64,000 nucleotides of DNA, taken from positions 1,984,001 to 2,048,000 of the forward strand of contig JACGCM010000440.1 of assembly GCA_014058105.1 (NCBI GenBank). Reading direction: 5' to 3'. Position numbers and translations under genes: made by a program. The stretch is from Kingdonia uniflora (Eukaryota; Streptophyta; Magnoliopsida; Ranunculales; Circaeasteraceae). The notes under the pieces were generated by a model, which ran no database searches, was not told the DNA's origin, and saw nothing but the letters and a program-made list of their open reading frames with translations. Shown here one piece after another: positions 47,801-58,548 of this stretch; the first letter of the stretch is position 1, and the number at the start of each line of letters is the position of its first letter.

Positions 47801-50800
47801 ACGTTTTGTTCCTTCCAAAAAAACCATCCAATCTCATAAGGAGAGAGGTCCTAAATAATCTCCAGATGTCCCTGTAAAGGCCTTGCACCACTATGCTTTT
47901 AAGGAAACAATGAATCTCTTATAGCAACAACTAGCAATTTGGAGACGTACAGATTTAAACTGAAACTACCTTATCTGGAATGAAGTGACCGCCCGATTCG
48001 ATATGTTTCATCCTCTTGGGAAATAACGGATTGGAAGCAATATGAGTGGTGTTGATTGTCTTAATACAATTATTGTATAGATTTCAGGATTGGCACAAAA
48101 AACTTCCATGATGAAAACTAACAAGTATTTTGTTTGACCATGATATGACGGGTCGTCACCCCAATAGTATCGGGAATCTCTTTAGAATCCTGTTGAATTT
48201 AGAAGATATTTTAAAGAAAGAATTACCATACAGGGCCTTAAGTGGTTTAAAAATGACATTTAGTACCCTGAAATTAAGAAAACTACTAATCGACCCTAAA
48301 TTAGAAATTTGTTTGCTTTTAATACCCTAATTATACCAAATACCAAATTTACCCTATTTTCAATTTTGCAAACCTGGTAAAGCAGGTTAACAACCTCATT
48401 CTTTTCATAACTTCCTCATCATTCATATGAAACATAAATCGTGGACTCTATGTTGAGAATCGAGGTAGCTACTCTCTCATCCCTTACAAGAACGATACGC
48501 GGAAATCGCCAATCAAGTAGTAAATCAACAATAACAATATAAAATAACACGAAGAATTTTCCCAGAGGAGGGAAGTGGAAAACCCTTGCGGATGAAAAAC
48601 CACTCCCCACGAACAATTCATTATGATATCAAATAGGTTACAATGATCTCTCAAGCTTCTCAAGCTTTAATGAAGTTTTTTCAAACCCTAGCCTCTCTAA
48701 GATTAAACTCACAAAAAGATTGCTAACAAAATAGCCTAAGTCCTCTTTATATACTAGAGGATCAAATAATACAAGTAGTACGGATCTCGAGGCAAAACTC
48801 TAACATCTAAGGAAAACCTACGCCAAGCTCGTTCGAACGACTCCAAGCTCGTTCGAACAACTTTGCGATAGTTGGTCTCCAACCCTAGAAACATAACATC
48901 TCGTTCGAACGACATCCAAGCTCGTTCGAACGAGATTGACGAACCAAATCCAAAACCGCAAAAAACTGAGATTTCGTTCGAGCGACATTGAAGCTCGTTC
49001 GAGCGACATTGAAGCTCGTTCGAACGACTTCCTTCTTAGTTCGAACGACTTCGACAATTTCCCAATCTTCGACAATCTTTCTATTCGAGTTCATACCCAA
49101 CACTCTAGAGTTTGTAAATTTTGGGGCCCTCACAGAGATTCTTCCTCTTTCAATCCATGTTACTCCAAACACAATACATATGTTAATCCCATCTTTTCTT
49201 TTACTAAAATAATGACCGAAAGGGATTGTCGATGTTGGTTTTAAAATTATAGGGTTGATTTTTTTCTTTATTGTTATTGTTGTTGTTGTTTGATATTCTT
49301 TAAAAGTAAGAATTATAACTCTCAAGAAATCGATGAATAACGTCATTCCGTCGATATCCCTCTTGAGAGAACCCTAGTTGCATCAAGAAGAGTCCTTCAA
49401 TGAACTCGATGATGAAATATCCATCAAAGTTAAAAATGGGATACATATTCTTTTAATGAAATTTCTTTTGAAATCGAAAATGGCTGCAGATTAGTTAATC
49501 ATAGTCCATTGGGATCTCGAGATTTTTGATTAGATTAGTTTGCTTGTCAAGTTTCAATGATGTTGAGAGATTTTCTCTACTGTTTTGATTTGTTAGAAAA
49601 GTTACTGCTTCAACTGGTTCATCAAGTCACGGAAAGGGTAAATATGGTATTTAATTTTATTAGGGTAGTAAATATTAAAAAAAATTCACGCCAGGGTTTA
49701 GCCGTAGTTTCTCGAAATTCAGGGTTCTAAATGTTATTTCTAGATCAGTTGAGGCCATATACAACAATTATGCATGAATACAGTGCTTCCTAATTGGACT
49801 AGGGATAGAGTTTTCAATTGTAAGGACTCATTGTGCCTATAAAAAGATACCGTAGGGTTTAGTATTTCATTAAGTTGGTTTTCTTAAAAATTATTTGGAT
49901 TGTAGTAGGGATTTTTGAAATTTAGAAAGATTTTAACATGATTAAGTATAGTAATAAAAAAATCCTAATTAAAGAAGACTATTAATAAATAAATAAAAGA
50001 CAATCAAATCTTTTGTTTGCACCCGTATTTGCAAACACTTAAATGCATCCCAAAATGAAGCATGCATTTGAGGTAAACCCTAACAACCAAAGAAAAAGAT
50101 AAATTTGCCTCCCTATGCTTTGAGAGTTCCCAATGTTTATCAATCCAAAGTAGTTTACTGAAGTAGAATGAGTGTTTGATCATTGAAAGGGGGTGATTTT
50201 TTTTTATTATAAAAAAAACGAAGTAATCAAGATTGAAATTCCCAGATATCGTAAGATTATGGGGTAGGGTTTTGAATGCGAAAGAGAGAAATGCTTGTTG
50301 GATCTATGTGTCTTTAAGACTAATAGGAATTATGAAAGTAGAAATTGATTTAGATCTTACCAGATTTTGGAGCAAGGAAAACGATAATGGGATATGTTAA
50401 CAAATCGGCGGGTAGGGTTTTCAATGTTGAAGAGATAGGTTTAGAGACGAAGAAAAGGTTGTGGAAATAACAGGAAAAATAAAAAGTTCATATCATTATT
50501 GGAAATGCAATTGTTATAATTGTCTGTATTATATAACAGCTCGAAAGCGACACTGTTCAAAAGAGTTAATGGCTCAAATGCAATTATTAAATCTCGTTAA
50601 TAAAATATGCAAAATCTTATCTTTTCAAAGAATCCACGAAGACCGATCTCTTCTCCGATACAGATTCAATCGTTTTAGAATATATCAAAATTGGATCTTT
50701 GTTATGATTTATAGTTTTTGTGGCTTCTGAAATCAAAACAGAGAAAGAGATGACCATTCCTAAAGAGAGATAGTTTTTTCTGCGGATGTGTGCCACGTAG

Positions 50801-53800
50801 GAGTTTCTAATTATGCTTCTAAGAGCATATGCAGCAGTTTGAGGGTGGATTTTCACCAATCCACCCCAAAAACCAATCCACCCAAAATCCACCCACAACA
50901 GTTCAGCCCAAAATCAAGGTGGATTTTACCCAACGCAGTTCTGAACTGCGCGGGACAATCAAAAAGCTAAGATCTGGCCACGTGTCTCCATCTGGAGCGT
51001 CCAAATCTCACACACAGCTCAGAACTGCGCGAGATTGATCCACTAAAAATTCACCCAAAGGCTGGAGAGACCACCCTCAAGGTGGGTTTGCTCAAGCCAC
51101 GTAGGCAGAACGATCTAGCTGCTGTGGGGTGGATTTGGGGTTTAGAGGGTGGATTTCTCAATCCACCCCGCCACATCATAATTCACCTAGCTGTTGCAGG
51201 TGCTCTTAATTGATGGCAACTCTCACGTGAATCGCACATGTTTTGCTCAAAGGTACAAATGATTTTGCTCAAGTCAACCAAAAGTCAAGTGCAACCAACT
51301 CAGTCAAAACAACAAATAAGGGGTCCCACTTGAATAAGTGACATACTGGGGAACTCAGAGGGTTAAATCAAATTTATTTTGGTATTCAACTCCGCCATAA
51401 AAAGGCATTCGGCCAAATAATTGAAAATGTGCACATAATTATCATTAAATGGCATTCCCAATAGGCGGTAGAGGGTTTTTTTTTGAAGAAAAAAGACCAC
51501 AAATACAAGTTATTTTTGTATCCAACTTCACTCATAAGAAGACCTTCGGTTAGATAACTGAATAGAGCACATAATTCCCTACAAAGTAGGGACACAATTC
51601 CTAAAATAATACGTTATTTACGAGTAAAGATTATTTATCGTCTTTCACTTTTATAGGTATAACAAGCATTATTTCTGCCCAGGTAGCATCATTTACTGGA
51701 GAGAAAGATGCAATAGCTAAATACAATAAATCTATAACGGACGCTTACCAGTCTGGTATCTATGAAGGTGTAGCTTCCGGGTTAGGAAATGGTGCGGTAA
51801 TGTTAATCATATACGGTTCTTACGCACTGGCTCTATGGTGTGGTGCTATACTGATAATCCACAGAGGCTATACGGGTGCTGATGTCGTTAATGTAGTTCT
51901 TGCTATATTGACCGGCTCCCAGTAAGTATCTGCTTTCTTTCCTCGTCTTTCAAGAATTTTGCATCCTCGCGATTAAACTGTTAATGGCGTATTTACTTTA
52001 GGTTATTTTATATTTCCTTTACTTCACTAATTTGCTATAAATTTTCTTCAGCCTATGTAAAGGCAATTATTCTCTACTTTTTCGTCAGATATTTCTTCTG
52101 GAGTTCTACATACCCTGTTTCGTTCATGATAAGATTTTTTTTTGAGAAAATAATTAATGAGAACTTGTAATTCGTGGTGTGTGTGTGGGGTTGGGGGGGG
52201 GGGGGGGAGGTGTCAAAAGTTGCAACTGCCCTACAACAATGGCACGAAAAAATGACAAAACAATACCAGAGGGAATTCGCGAACCCCAAGAAAAGAAACG
52301 GAACCAACCAAACATCCAAGGGTACACACAATAAGAGAGTTCTTTAGATCTCTTCTCCACCTCTAACTTCTACACAAGTATAAATGATTGCACAGAAATG
52401 GAAATATGTTTTAATGGTTTTTATATAATATTTCAGTTCTCTAGGCCAGGCATCTCCATGCTTCAGTGCATTTGCCGCTGGACAAGCTGCAGCATTCAAG
52501 ATGTTCCAGACAATCAACAGGAAGACAGAGATAGACGCTTATGACTCCAAAGGATGCACATTGGATGACATTCATGGAAACATCGAGTTAAGGGATGTTC
52601 ACTTTAGTTATCCCGCTAGGCCAGATGAACAAGTTCTCAGTGAATTTTCTCTCACTGTAGCTAGTGGGACAACCACAGCTTTAGTTGGACAGAGTGGAAG
52701 TGGGAAGTCAACAGTCATAAGTCTGATCGAGAGATTTTATGACCCACAAGCTGGTGAAATACTTATAGATGGTCTAAATCTAAGGGACTTTAAGCTAAAA
52801 TGGATCAGAGAGAAAATTGGGCTCGTGAGCCAAGAGCCTGTGCTGTTTACTTCGAGCATCAAAGACAATATCGCATATGGAAAAGAAGGTGCGACTCTTG
52901 AAGAAATCAGTGCAGCAGCTGAGCTTGCCAATGCAGCAAACTTTATAGATAAAATGCCTCAGGTTCTATACATTTTCAAGGGTTTTAATAATCTTATATT
53001 CTTCCATTTTTGTATTGTTTACTTCGTGTTCATTTGGTAATTGGCTCAAGCCTGCTTTCCTCATATATCAATTACTCAGGGACTAGAAACAATGGTTGGT
53101 GAGCATGGAACTCAGTTATCTGGAGGACAGAAACAGAGAGTTGCAATAGCAAGGGCAATTTTAAAAGACCCAAGAATTCTACTTCTAGATGAAGCTACAA
53201 GTGCACTTGATGCCGAGTCTGAACGGATTGTGCAAGAGGCATTGGACAGAGTCATGGTCAACCGAACTACTGTCATTGTTGCACATCGATTGAGCACAAT
53301 AAGAAATGCTGATACGATATGTGTAATGCAGCAAGGGAGAATTGTTGAAAAAGGTAAATATATATCACAAATGAAAATGAGCAATCCTATGATTCTAGCA
53401 CAAAATAAATTTGAACTTAAGTTATATACCTCTCATTTTTCTTCTGTAAAAAATGTGGATTTCTTAATAGAGGGATTTTAGGGATCAACCTACTCTTTTA
53501 AGCAACTGGATAATGATATTTTCTTGTTCTTCTTGTCTGCTTGGATACTGAGTTACACGACGTTTTTTTCAACTTATCAGGTTCCCACACAGAGCTCCTA
53601 AAAGATTCAGATGGAGCTTACTGCCAACTCATACGTCTGCACGAAGTAAGCAAAGAATCTGAAAATCACCACGACAAAACAGAAGAAGTTTCATTCGAAG
53701 CATCCTCGAGTCAAGGATCTTCTGATGTTGGAAATAACAGCCGACATTCATTCTCAGTCTCGTCAGCCATACCTACAGGACTCAAAATCCAAGAAACAGC

Positions 53801-56800
53801 ACCTACTAAATCCAACATCAAATATACTAAATCCAACATCCAAGAGCCAACACAAAAGGTCCCACTTCGCCGCCTTGCTTATCTCAACAAACCAGAGATT
53901 CCAATATTATTACTTGGTGTTATATCTGGCATAGCCAATGGAGTAGTAATGCCGGCTTTTGGATTACTTTTCTCTGGTATGATCAAATCAATGTACAAAC
54001 CGCCAAGTGAACTTCGGAAAGACTCAAAGTTTTGGTCATTAATGTTTCTCGCCCTTGGTGCATTAAGTTTAGTGGCATCTCCAGCAACAACGTATTTCTT
54101 TTCAGTAGCTGGGTGTAGGTTAATAAGACGGATCCGGTCAATGTGCTTCAACAAAGTGGTTCACATGGAGGTTGGTTGGTTTGATGATCCTTCTCATACG
54201 AGTGGTGCAATTGGAGCGAGGCTCTCTACAGATGCATCAACAGTGCGTTGTCTAGTTGGGGATGCACTTGCTCTACTGGTTCAAAATGCAGCAACAGCAA
54301 TTGCTGGTTTGGCTATTGCTTTCGAAGCAAGTTGGCAATTTGCACTCATAATTCTGTTTTTGCTACCTTTAGTAGGTCTTAATGGATGGGCTCATATGCA
54401 CTTCATGAAAGGATTCAGCGCAGATGCAGAGGTTTGCTCTTAACATATAATGTGTCTATTACAAGTACATCCAAAATATAAAGCATAACAAGAGGTTTCA
54501 TAAGAGATTTAGTAAGGCAGGATAAAAAAAGCTAAGAAGTTAAATTTGAAACCAAGAGAAAAAATAAAACAACTTAAAAAAGAGAAAAGTACATTCGAAC
54601 AATAAAACCAAATTTTTATATGGTTCATCTTAAAGGCTATAACCACGGTAGAAGAATAGAAAATCAGATTTCGCTCTCCAAAGGAATATAGCTTGCCAAT
54701 CCCTTGTATATTACACCCTCAATGCAGGTCTATTGCTTTTTCCTGATAACACATTACAACAACATTCCACAAGATATTTTCTCTTTTAAGCGTCTATATA
54801 GACATTCAAATACCACCCCCAATAACACAGCTGATGACAAGTAGGAAAAAAGGTAGACCTTACTAATCGCTGCTGTCCATTGATTCTTTCTATCTTAGAG
54901 CATCTAGTGTAGGCTCCCTATAGCTAAAATAAAGAGGAGAAAATGCTAAAAATCAAGTTTTTAGCCTCCCTAAGAGGGTAGTTATTTTGGGTTTCAATAC
55001 TCTCTCTCCTCAACAATGAGAGGAGAGAGAAATAAATTTTGGGTAGTCACCTAGACAACTTTATTACGTGGAAAACCTTTTTTTTAATTAAAATCAATAC
55101 ATAGTAAGTGTTTGGAAAAGTTAAAACTATTTTTTTTTAACCTTTTTTTATTACACATGATACTTTTCTTTTGACATGGAGTATTTTTTGAGGAGTCTAT
55201 TTTTTTGACTTTTTCAAATATCACTTTCCAACTCATCTTGCTAGCTATACTTTAGCTAGGCTACACCTGATGCTCTTAAAAAGCTATCTTAGACTCTTAA
55301 TGCATTTTTCAAATACCCCCAAATGATAGTACAAGGCCACAAGCTCCAAAAGGGTAGACCTTACTAATGTTTCCAAGAGAATTGAGTCATAGGTAGGAAA
55401 TTTGATGATCATTATTCTACAAAAAAAACCAGAGATCACACTCTAAAGTTGGTAAAATCAATGAAACTGAATTCCCATTTTTTTTAAGACTTCAGGGGTT
55501 AATATTGTACTTCACTTTTCCTTGAAAGTCTACTGATGTTTTTATCAACTAGAAAACACAGATTATAAAAAAAAAATACGTTTAACGAGATTGATTATTT
55601 AATGCTTGAAGACAATGTACGGGGAAGCAAGCCAAGTTGCTAAGGATGCAGTTGGAAGTATAAGGACAATAGCTTCTTTTTGTGCTGAAGAGAAGGTGAT
55701 GGAACTGTACAAAAAAAAGTGTGAAGGCCCTGCAAAGAGTGGGATAAGACAAGGATTGGTTAGTGGGATTGGTTACAGTCTCTCTTACTTTTTGCTGTTT
55801 TGCGTCTATGCAATCAGTTTCTATTCTGGCGGGAGACTCGTCCAGGATGGGAAGATATCATTTTCTGACGTTTTTCGTGTAAGTATTATCTCCATCTCTA
55901 TTAAGTTGTTGGGAAATATTAAACAATCTGCGGAAATCATCTTAAACATGCATAACCCCATCTCAATAATCAAGACGAAAAGAGAAAAGATTGGAAAACA
56001 CCAACACAGAAAAGAAAAAGAAAAAGAAATTCTTGCAAATCCAAGAGACCCAATGATAAACTTGGGAAGAAGAAGCAACGATCAGTACAACAATGTACAC
56101 TATTACATGCTTGATTGTCATTGATTCTGTTTTCCCTCCCTCGCCTCACAGGTTTTCTTTGCTCTCACTATGGCCGCAATTGGAATTTCTCAAACAAGCT
56201 CATATGCACCGGATTCAGCTAAAGCCAAAGCATCTACCGCTTCCATATTTGCACTTCTAGACCGAAAGTCGAAGATAGACACAAGCGATGAGTCCGGTAC
56301 GACGTTAGAAAACATAACAGGAGAAATTCAGTTTCACCATGTAAACTTTAAGTACCCAACGAGGCCTGATGTCGAGATCTTCAGTGACCTCTGCTTACTC
56401 ATTCATTCTAGCAAGGTAAGTCTCCACTGAGTTCATTTAAAACCATAGCTATGCAATAAGATATATAAATATCATCACTAATTCCATGTAACAGACGGTT
56501 GCTCTGGTTGGAGAAAGTGGGAGCGGCAAATCAACAGTGATCTCACTGTTGCAAAGATTTTATGACCCTGATTCTGGACATGTAACACTAGATGGAATTG
56601 AACTCCAGAAATTCCAGTTGAGGTGGCTGAGGCAGCAAATGGGCCTAGTGAGTCAAGAACCTGTATTGTTCAATGACACAATCCGAGCCAACATTGCATA
56701 TGGAAAGGAAGGAAATGCAACGGAGGCAGAAATTTTAGCCGCAGCAGAGTTAGCAAATGCTCACGAGTTCATAAGTGGATTGCAACAGGTAGGCAAAACT

Positions 56801-57678
56801 TAACTGAATGGCTTAGTAAAATGATTTTTGGTGAAATAGAACATGGCCTGAAGAAAGTAGAAACCATTGTATTACTGTCCAGGTTACAATGTGAGGAGCC
56901 CTTTATTCATATAGTTATAGAGATTAAAACAGAAATAACTAAATGTGATATATATCAAAAGATCCTGAGAGATCTAGAGAAGATAAGCGTACAAAATCAT
57001 TCAGCTATGTATGGACACGTGTTTTACAAATTTGCCCCCCTATTAATACCAACAATAATGAAGAAAAAGTCGGATAATGCTAAAGAAGTTCTTAATCCTC
57101 TATCAAAACCATCAAAATTCAATCTTTGTTCGTATAGGCTCCTCAGTCAGCTCTCGCTCCAAGTTCGTCTGGCCCATAGATGCAATCACAAATTTTACAA
57201 ATACGTACATTATCAAACCATCTAAATCGATTTTCACTTATTTGGATCAGTACACTCTCTCAATTGTCATTATCTCTAGAACGCAATGGCTCTTCATAAC
57301 TTTTCAAATCTCAAATGAGTGCAGGGGTATGATACAATAGTAGGAGAGCGTGGGGTGCAACTTTCCGGTGGACAGAAGCAACGGGTGGCAATAGCACGTG
57401 CTATTATGAAAGGGCCAAAGATTTTACTATTGGATGAGGCCACAAGCGCACTTGACGCAGAATCTGAACGCGTGGTTCAAGATGCATTAAACCGAGTTAT
57501 GGTGCACCGGACTACAATAGTGGTAGCACACCGGTTATCAACAATTAAGAATGTAGATCGGATTGCAGTAGTTAAAAATGGGGTTATTGCAGAGGAAGGA
57601 AAACATGATACATTAATCAACACTCCAGACGGACTTTATGCATCCCTAGTAGCACTTCATACGAGTTCGTCATCTTAA
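44870..57678 (+). CDS. ABCB: ABC transporter B family (P-glycoprotein/MDR), full-length
   Basis: Coding exons read from GT-AG sites: 44870-45199, 45937-45991, 46085-46260, 46338-46559, 51683-51921, 52437-52962, 53080-53353, 53581-54431, 55612-55878, 56152-56415, 56495-56788, 57325-57678. Phases agree at every junction and give 1283 residues, the usual length for plant full-size ABCBs arranged TMD-NBD-TMD-NBD. NBD1 has Walker [10 protein letters not shown] (~425), signature LSGGQKQR (~529) and Walker [13 protein letters not shown] (~549). NBD2 has GESGSGKST (~1074), LSGGQKQR (~1179) and [12 protein letters not shown] (~1199). A polar linker (~610-690) joins the halves. It should be an ATP-driven membrane pump. 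Closest resemblance is to the ABCB4/11/21 group, which moves auxin and, in some plants, alkaloids; the substrate cannot be read from sequence. Intron 4 is ~5.1 kb and full of insertions. Confidence 0.93.
46712..46758 (+). repeat. Left copy of 47 bp direct repeat flanking rpoB insert
   Basis: These 47 bases begin TGTACTCCTTTCAAGTGG and end CAGTTCCTACCA. They recur without a mismatch at 47560-47606, and the plastid fragment lies between the two. They are best read as host intron sequence duplicated at insertion. Confidence 0.95.
46759..47559 (-). pseudogene. rpoB: Nuclear copy of chloroplast rpoB fragment (NUPT)
   Basis: On the - strand this encodes an internal part of the plastid RNA polymerase beta subunit, roughly its first third. 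Family segments appear in order: [118 protein letters not shown]. Recognisable rpoB runs from about 47553 to 46761. Two bases separate it from the left repeat and six (GAGAAA) from the right one. It is dead: a TAG replaces a Lys codon near 47237, an adenine run next to it has one base too few, shifting the frame, and further substitutions follow. It lies in intron 4 of the ABCB gene, opposite to its transcription, and both ends are cut mid-gene. Confidence 0.93.
47560..47606 (+). repeat. Right copy of 47 bp direct repeat flanking rpoB insert
   Basis: This copy is identical to 46712-46758 over all 47 bases; the match ends exactly where the next base differs (A here, C on the left). It marks the right edge of the plastid DNA insertion. 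Confidence 0.95.
48234..49756. mobile_element. Element with ~150 bp terminal inverted repeats in ABCB intron 4
   Basis: The left end begins GGCCTTAAGTGGTTTAAAAA. The right end, on the - strand, begins GGCCTCAACTGATCTAGAAA. Similarity continues inward through ACATTTAG.ACCCTGAA, AAACTAC, TACCCTAAT and ATTTACCCT for ~130-150 bp. The long inverted repeats suggest a Mutator-like or foldback non-autonomous transposon. Outer flanks (CCATACAG and ATATACAAC) give no convincing target duplication. A - strand LTR occupies the middle. No transposase is visible. Confidence 0.6.
48420..49134 (-). repeat. LTR with GTTCGAACGA palindromes nested in intron 4
   Basis: On the - strand it begins TGTGAGGGCCCCAAAATTTAC at 49134, comparable to 34125. 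It carries repeated TCGTTCGAACGACTTC and AGCTCGTTCGAGCGACATTG units (48830-49060), then TATA-like TATATAAAGAGG near 48750. The downstream end near 48420-48440 is uncertain and no matching flanks were found. No coding region accompanies it, so it is a solo or truncated LTR, inserted into the inverted-repeat element and hence younger. Confidence 0.55.
50823..51206. mobile_element. Tourist-like MITE in ABCB intron 4
   Basis: The left end is GAGCATATGCAGCAG and the right end, on the other strand, is AGAGCACCTGCAACAG. TAA lies on both sides (50820-50822 and 51207-51209). The interior is made of GGTGGATTT/AATCCACCC repeats and is unusually GC-rich for this intron. Size (~384 bp), ends and TAA all fit a Harbinger-derived MITE. 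It is non-coding. Confidence 0.75.
52181..52207 (+). repeat. Poly-G tract in ABCB intron 5
   Basis: A GT run is followed by GGGG, TT and 15 consecutive G (52193-52207). The tract could form a G-quadruplex on the coding strand of the pre-mRNA. Poly-G length is also a common sequencing error. Confidence 0.8.
54898..55275. mobile_element. Tourist-like MITE in ABCB intron 8
   Basis: The left end is GAGCATCTAGTGTAGGC and the right end, on the other strand, is GAGCATCAGGTGTAGCC. TTA flanks both (54895-54897 and 55276-55278), the Harbinger-type target. The element is 378 bp and non-coding, with oppositely placed AGCTA motifs near each end. It lies within the 1.18 kb intron separating coding exons 8 and 9 and leaves both splice sites intact. 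Confidence 0.85.
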
Positions 57679-57956
57679 TGAATTTCTTGTAAAGTTTTTC
57701 TTAATTTCACGCTTTTGTGATGAATATCAATAACTGTACTTGCAAGTTGCCATATTATAGTTTGTCACATAATGTGCTGCTCTTAATTAGCATAACTAGA
57801 TTTTCATGTTCCCTTGACTACTACCCGTAAAAATGACGCACCCAGCAAGTGCCTTAGGTGACCCATGACGTGCCTTCGCCAGGTAAAAACTTATAATTAT
57901 TATATTCAATGTTGAAGAGAAATACGGTTAACGAGAAATAACAAATATCAAACTTA
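57679..57956 (+). other. ABCB 3' flank / probable 3' UTR
   Basis: AT-rich sequence after the TAA stop, with AATATCAATAAC at ~57723 as a possible poly(A) signal. It ends at the solo LTR's target duplication. No other gene is seen. Confidence 0.4.
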
Positions 57957-57961
57957 CTTTC

Positions 57962-58543
57962 TGTGGAGAATTGTGCTTTTTGGGTTTGGGCCTTGGTCAT
58001 TCGAACGACCCTCGAATCCGTTCGAATGACCCTTTTCCAACTCCCTGGAATTTTGGCCTAGGAGCCCAAGTCGTTCAAACGACTCCCTATTTCGTTCGAA
58101 CGACCAATGTTCAATCCCCTGGAATTTTGGCCCATAGACAAATTTCGTTCAAACGACTCCCTATCTCGTTCGAACGAAATCTGGGAACTTTATTTTTTTG
58201 ATGGTTTTCGAACCTCTTGATTGCCTTGAGATTTGAGCGATTGTAAAAGGTTTTCCCTAGTGTATAAAGGGAAACCTAGGTTCTGTTAAAGCCATCCTTG
58301 ATTCAATCCTTTAGACAACTTTGGTGAGAACAAATTGGAGAGGATTCTTGAGTGAGAACTTCTAATGGGTATTGAGTGATTGTAATTGGGATCTTGAATA
58401 AACTCTCTCTCTCTTGAAAGTGGACATAGGCAATTTGCCGAACCACTATAAACTTGGTGTTGTGTGCATTTATTTGTTTGTGTTTGTTCATAGCTAACCC
58501 AAATCGACTTGGAGTTTGTGGCTTCCGGGCTTGCGACTTAACA
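57962..58543 (+). mobile_element. Copia (SIRE-like) solo LTR with perfect CTTTC duplication
   Basis: The LTR starts TGTGGAGAATTGTGC and ends GCGACTTAACA, 582 bp. CTTTC lies directly on both sides (57957-57961 and 58544-58548), a perfect 5 bp target duplication, and nothing internal follows. The distal part contains AGTGGACATAGGCAATTTGC and CGAACCACTATAAACTTGG, a hallmark of SIRE/Maximus-type copia LTRs. The proximal part has several GTTCGAACGA palindromes and two copies of TGGAATTTTGGCC. It sits ~280 bp downstream of the ABCB stop in the same orientation, so its own poly(A) or promoter signals could affect that locus. Confidence 0.9.
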
Positions 58544-58548
58544 CTTTC

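Noticed and set aside
52963..53040. Exon 6 reading through into intron 6
   Set aside because: The open frame continues for 26 codons past 52962, but the family sequence resumes only after the acceptor at 53079, so this is retained-intron coding noise.
56789..57324. Open frames in ABCB intron 11 (to 134 residues)
   Set aside because: They begin inside the intron, have no family match, and the exons on either side join in phase without them.
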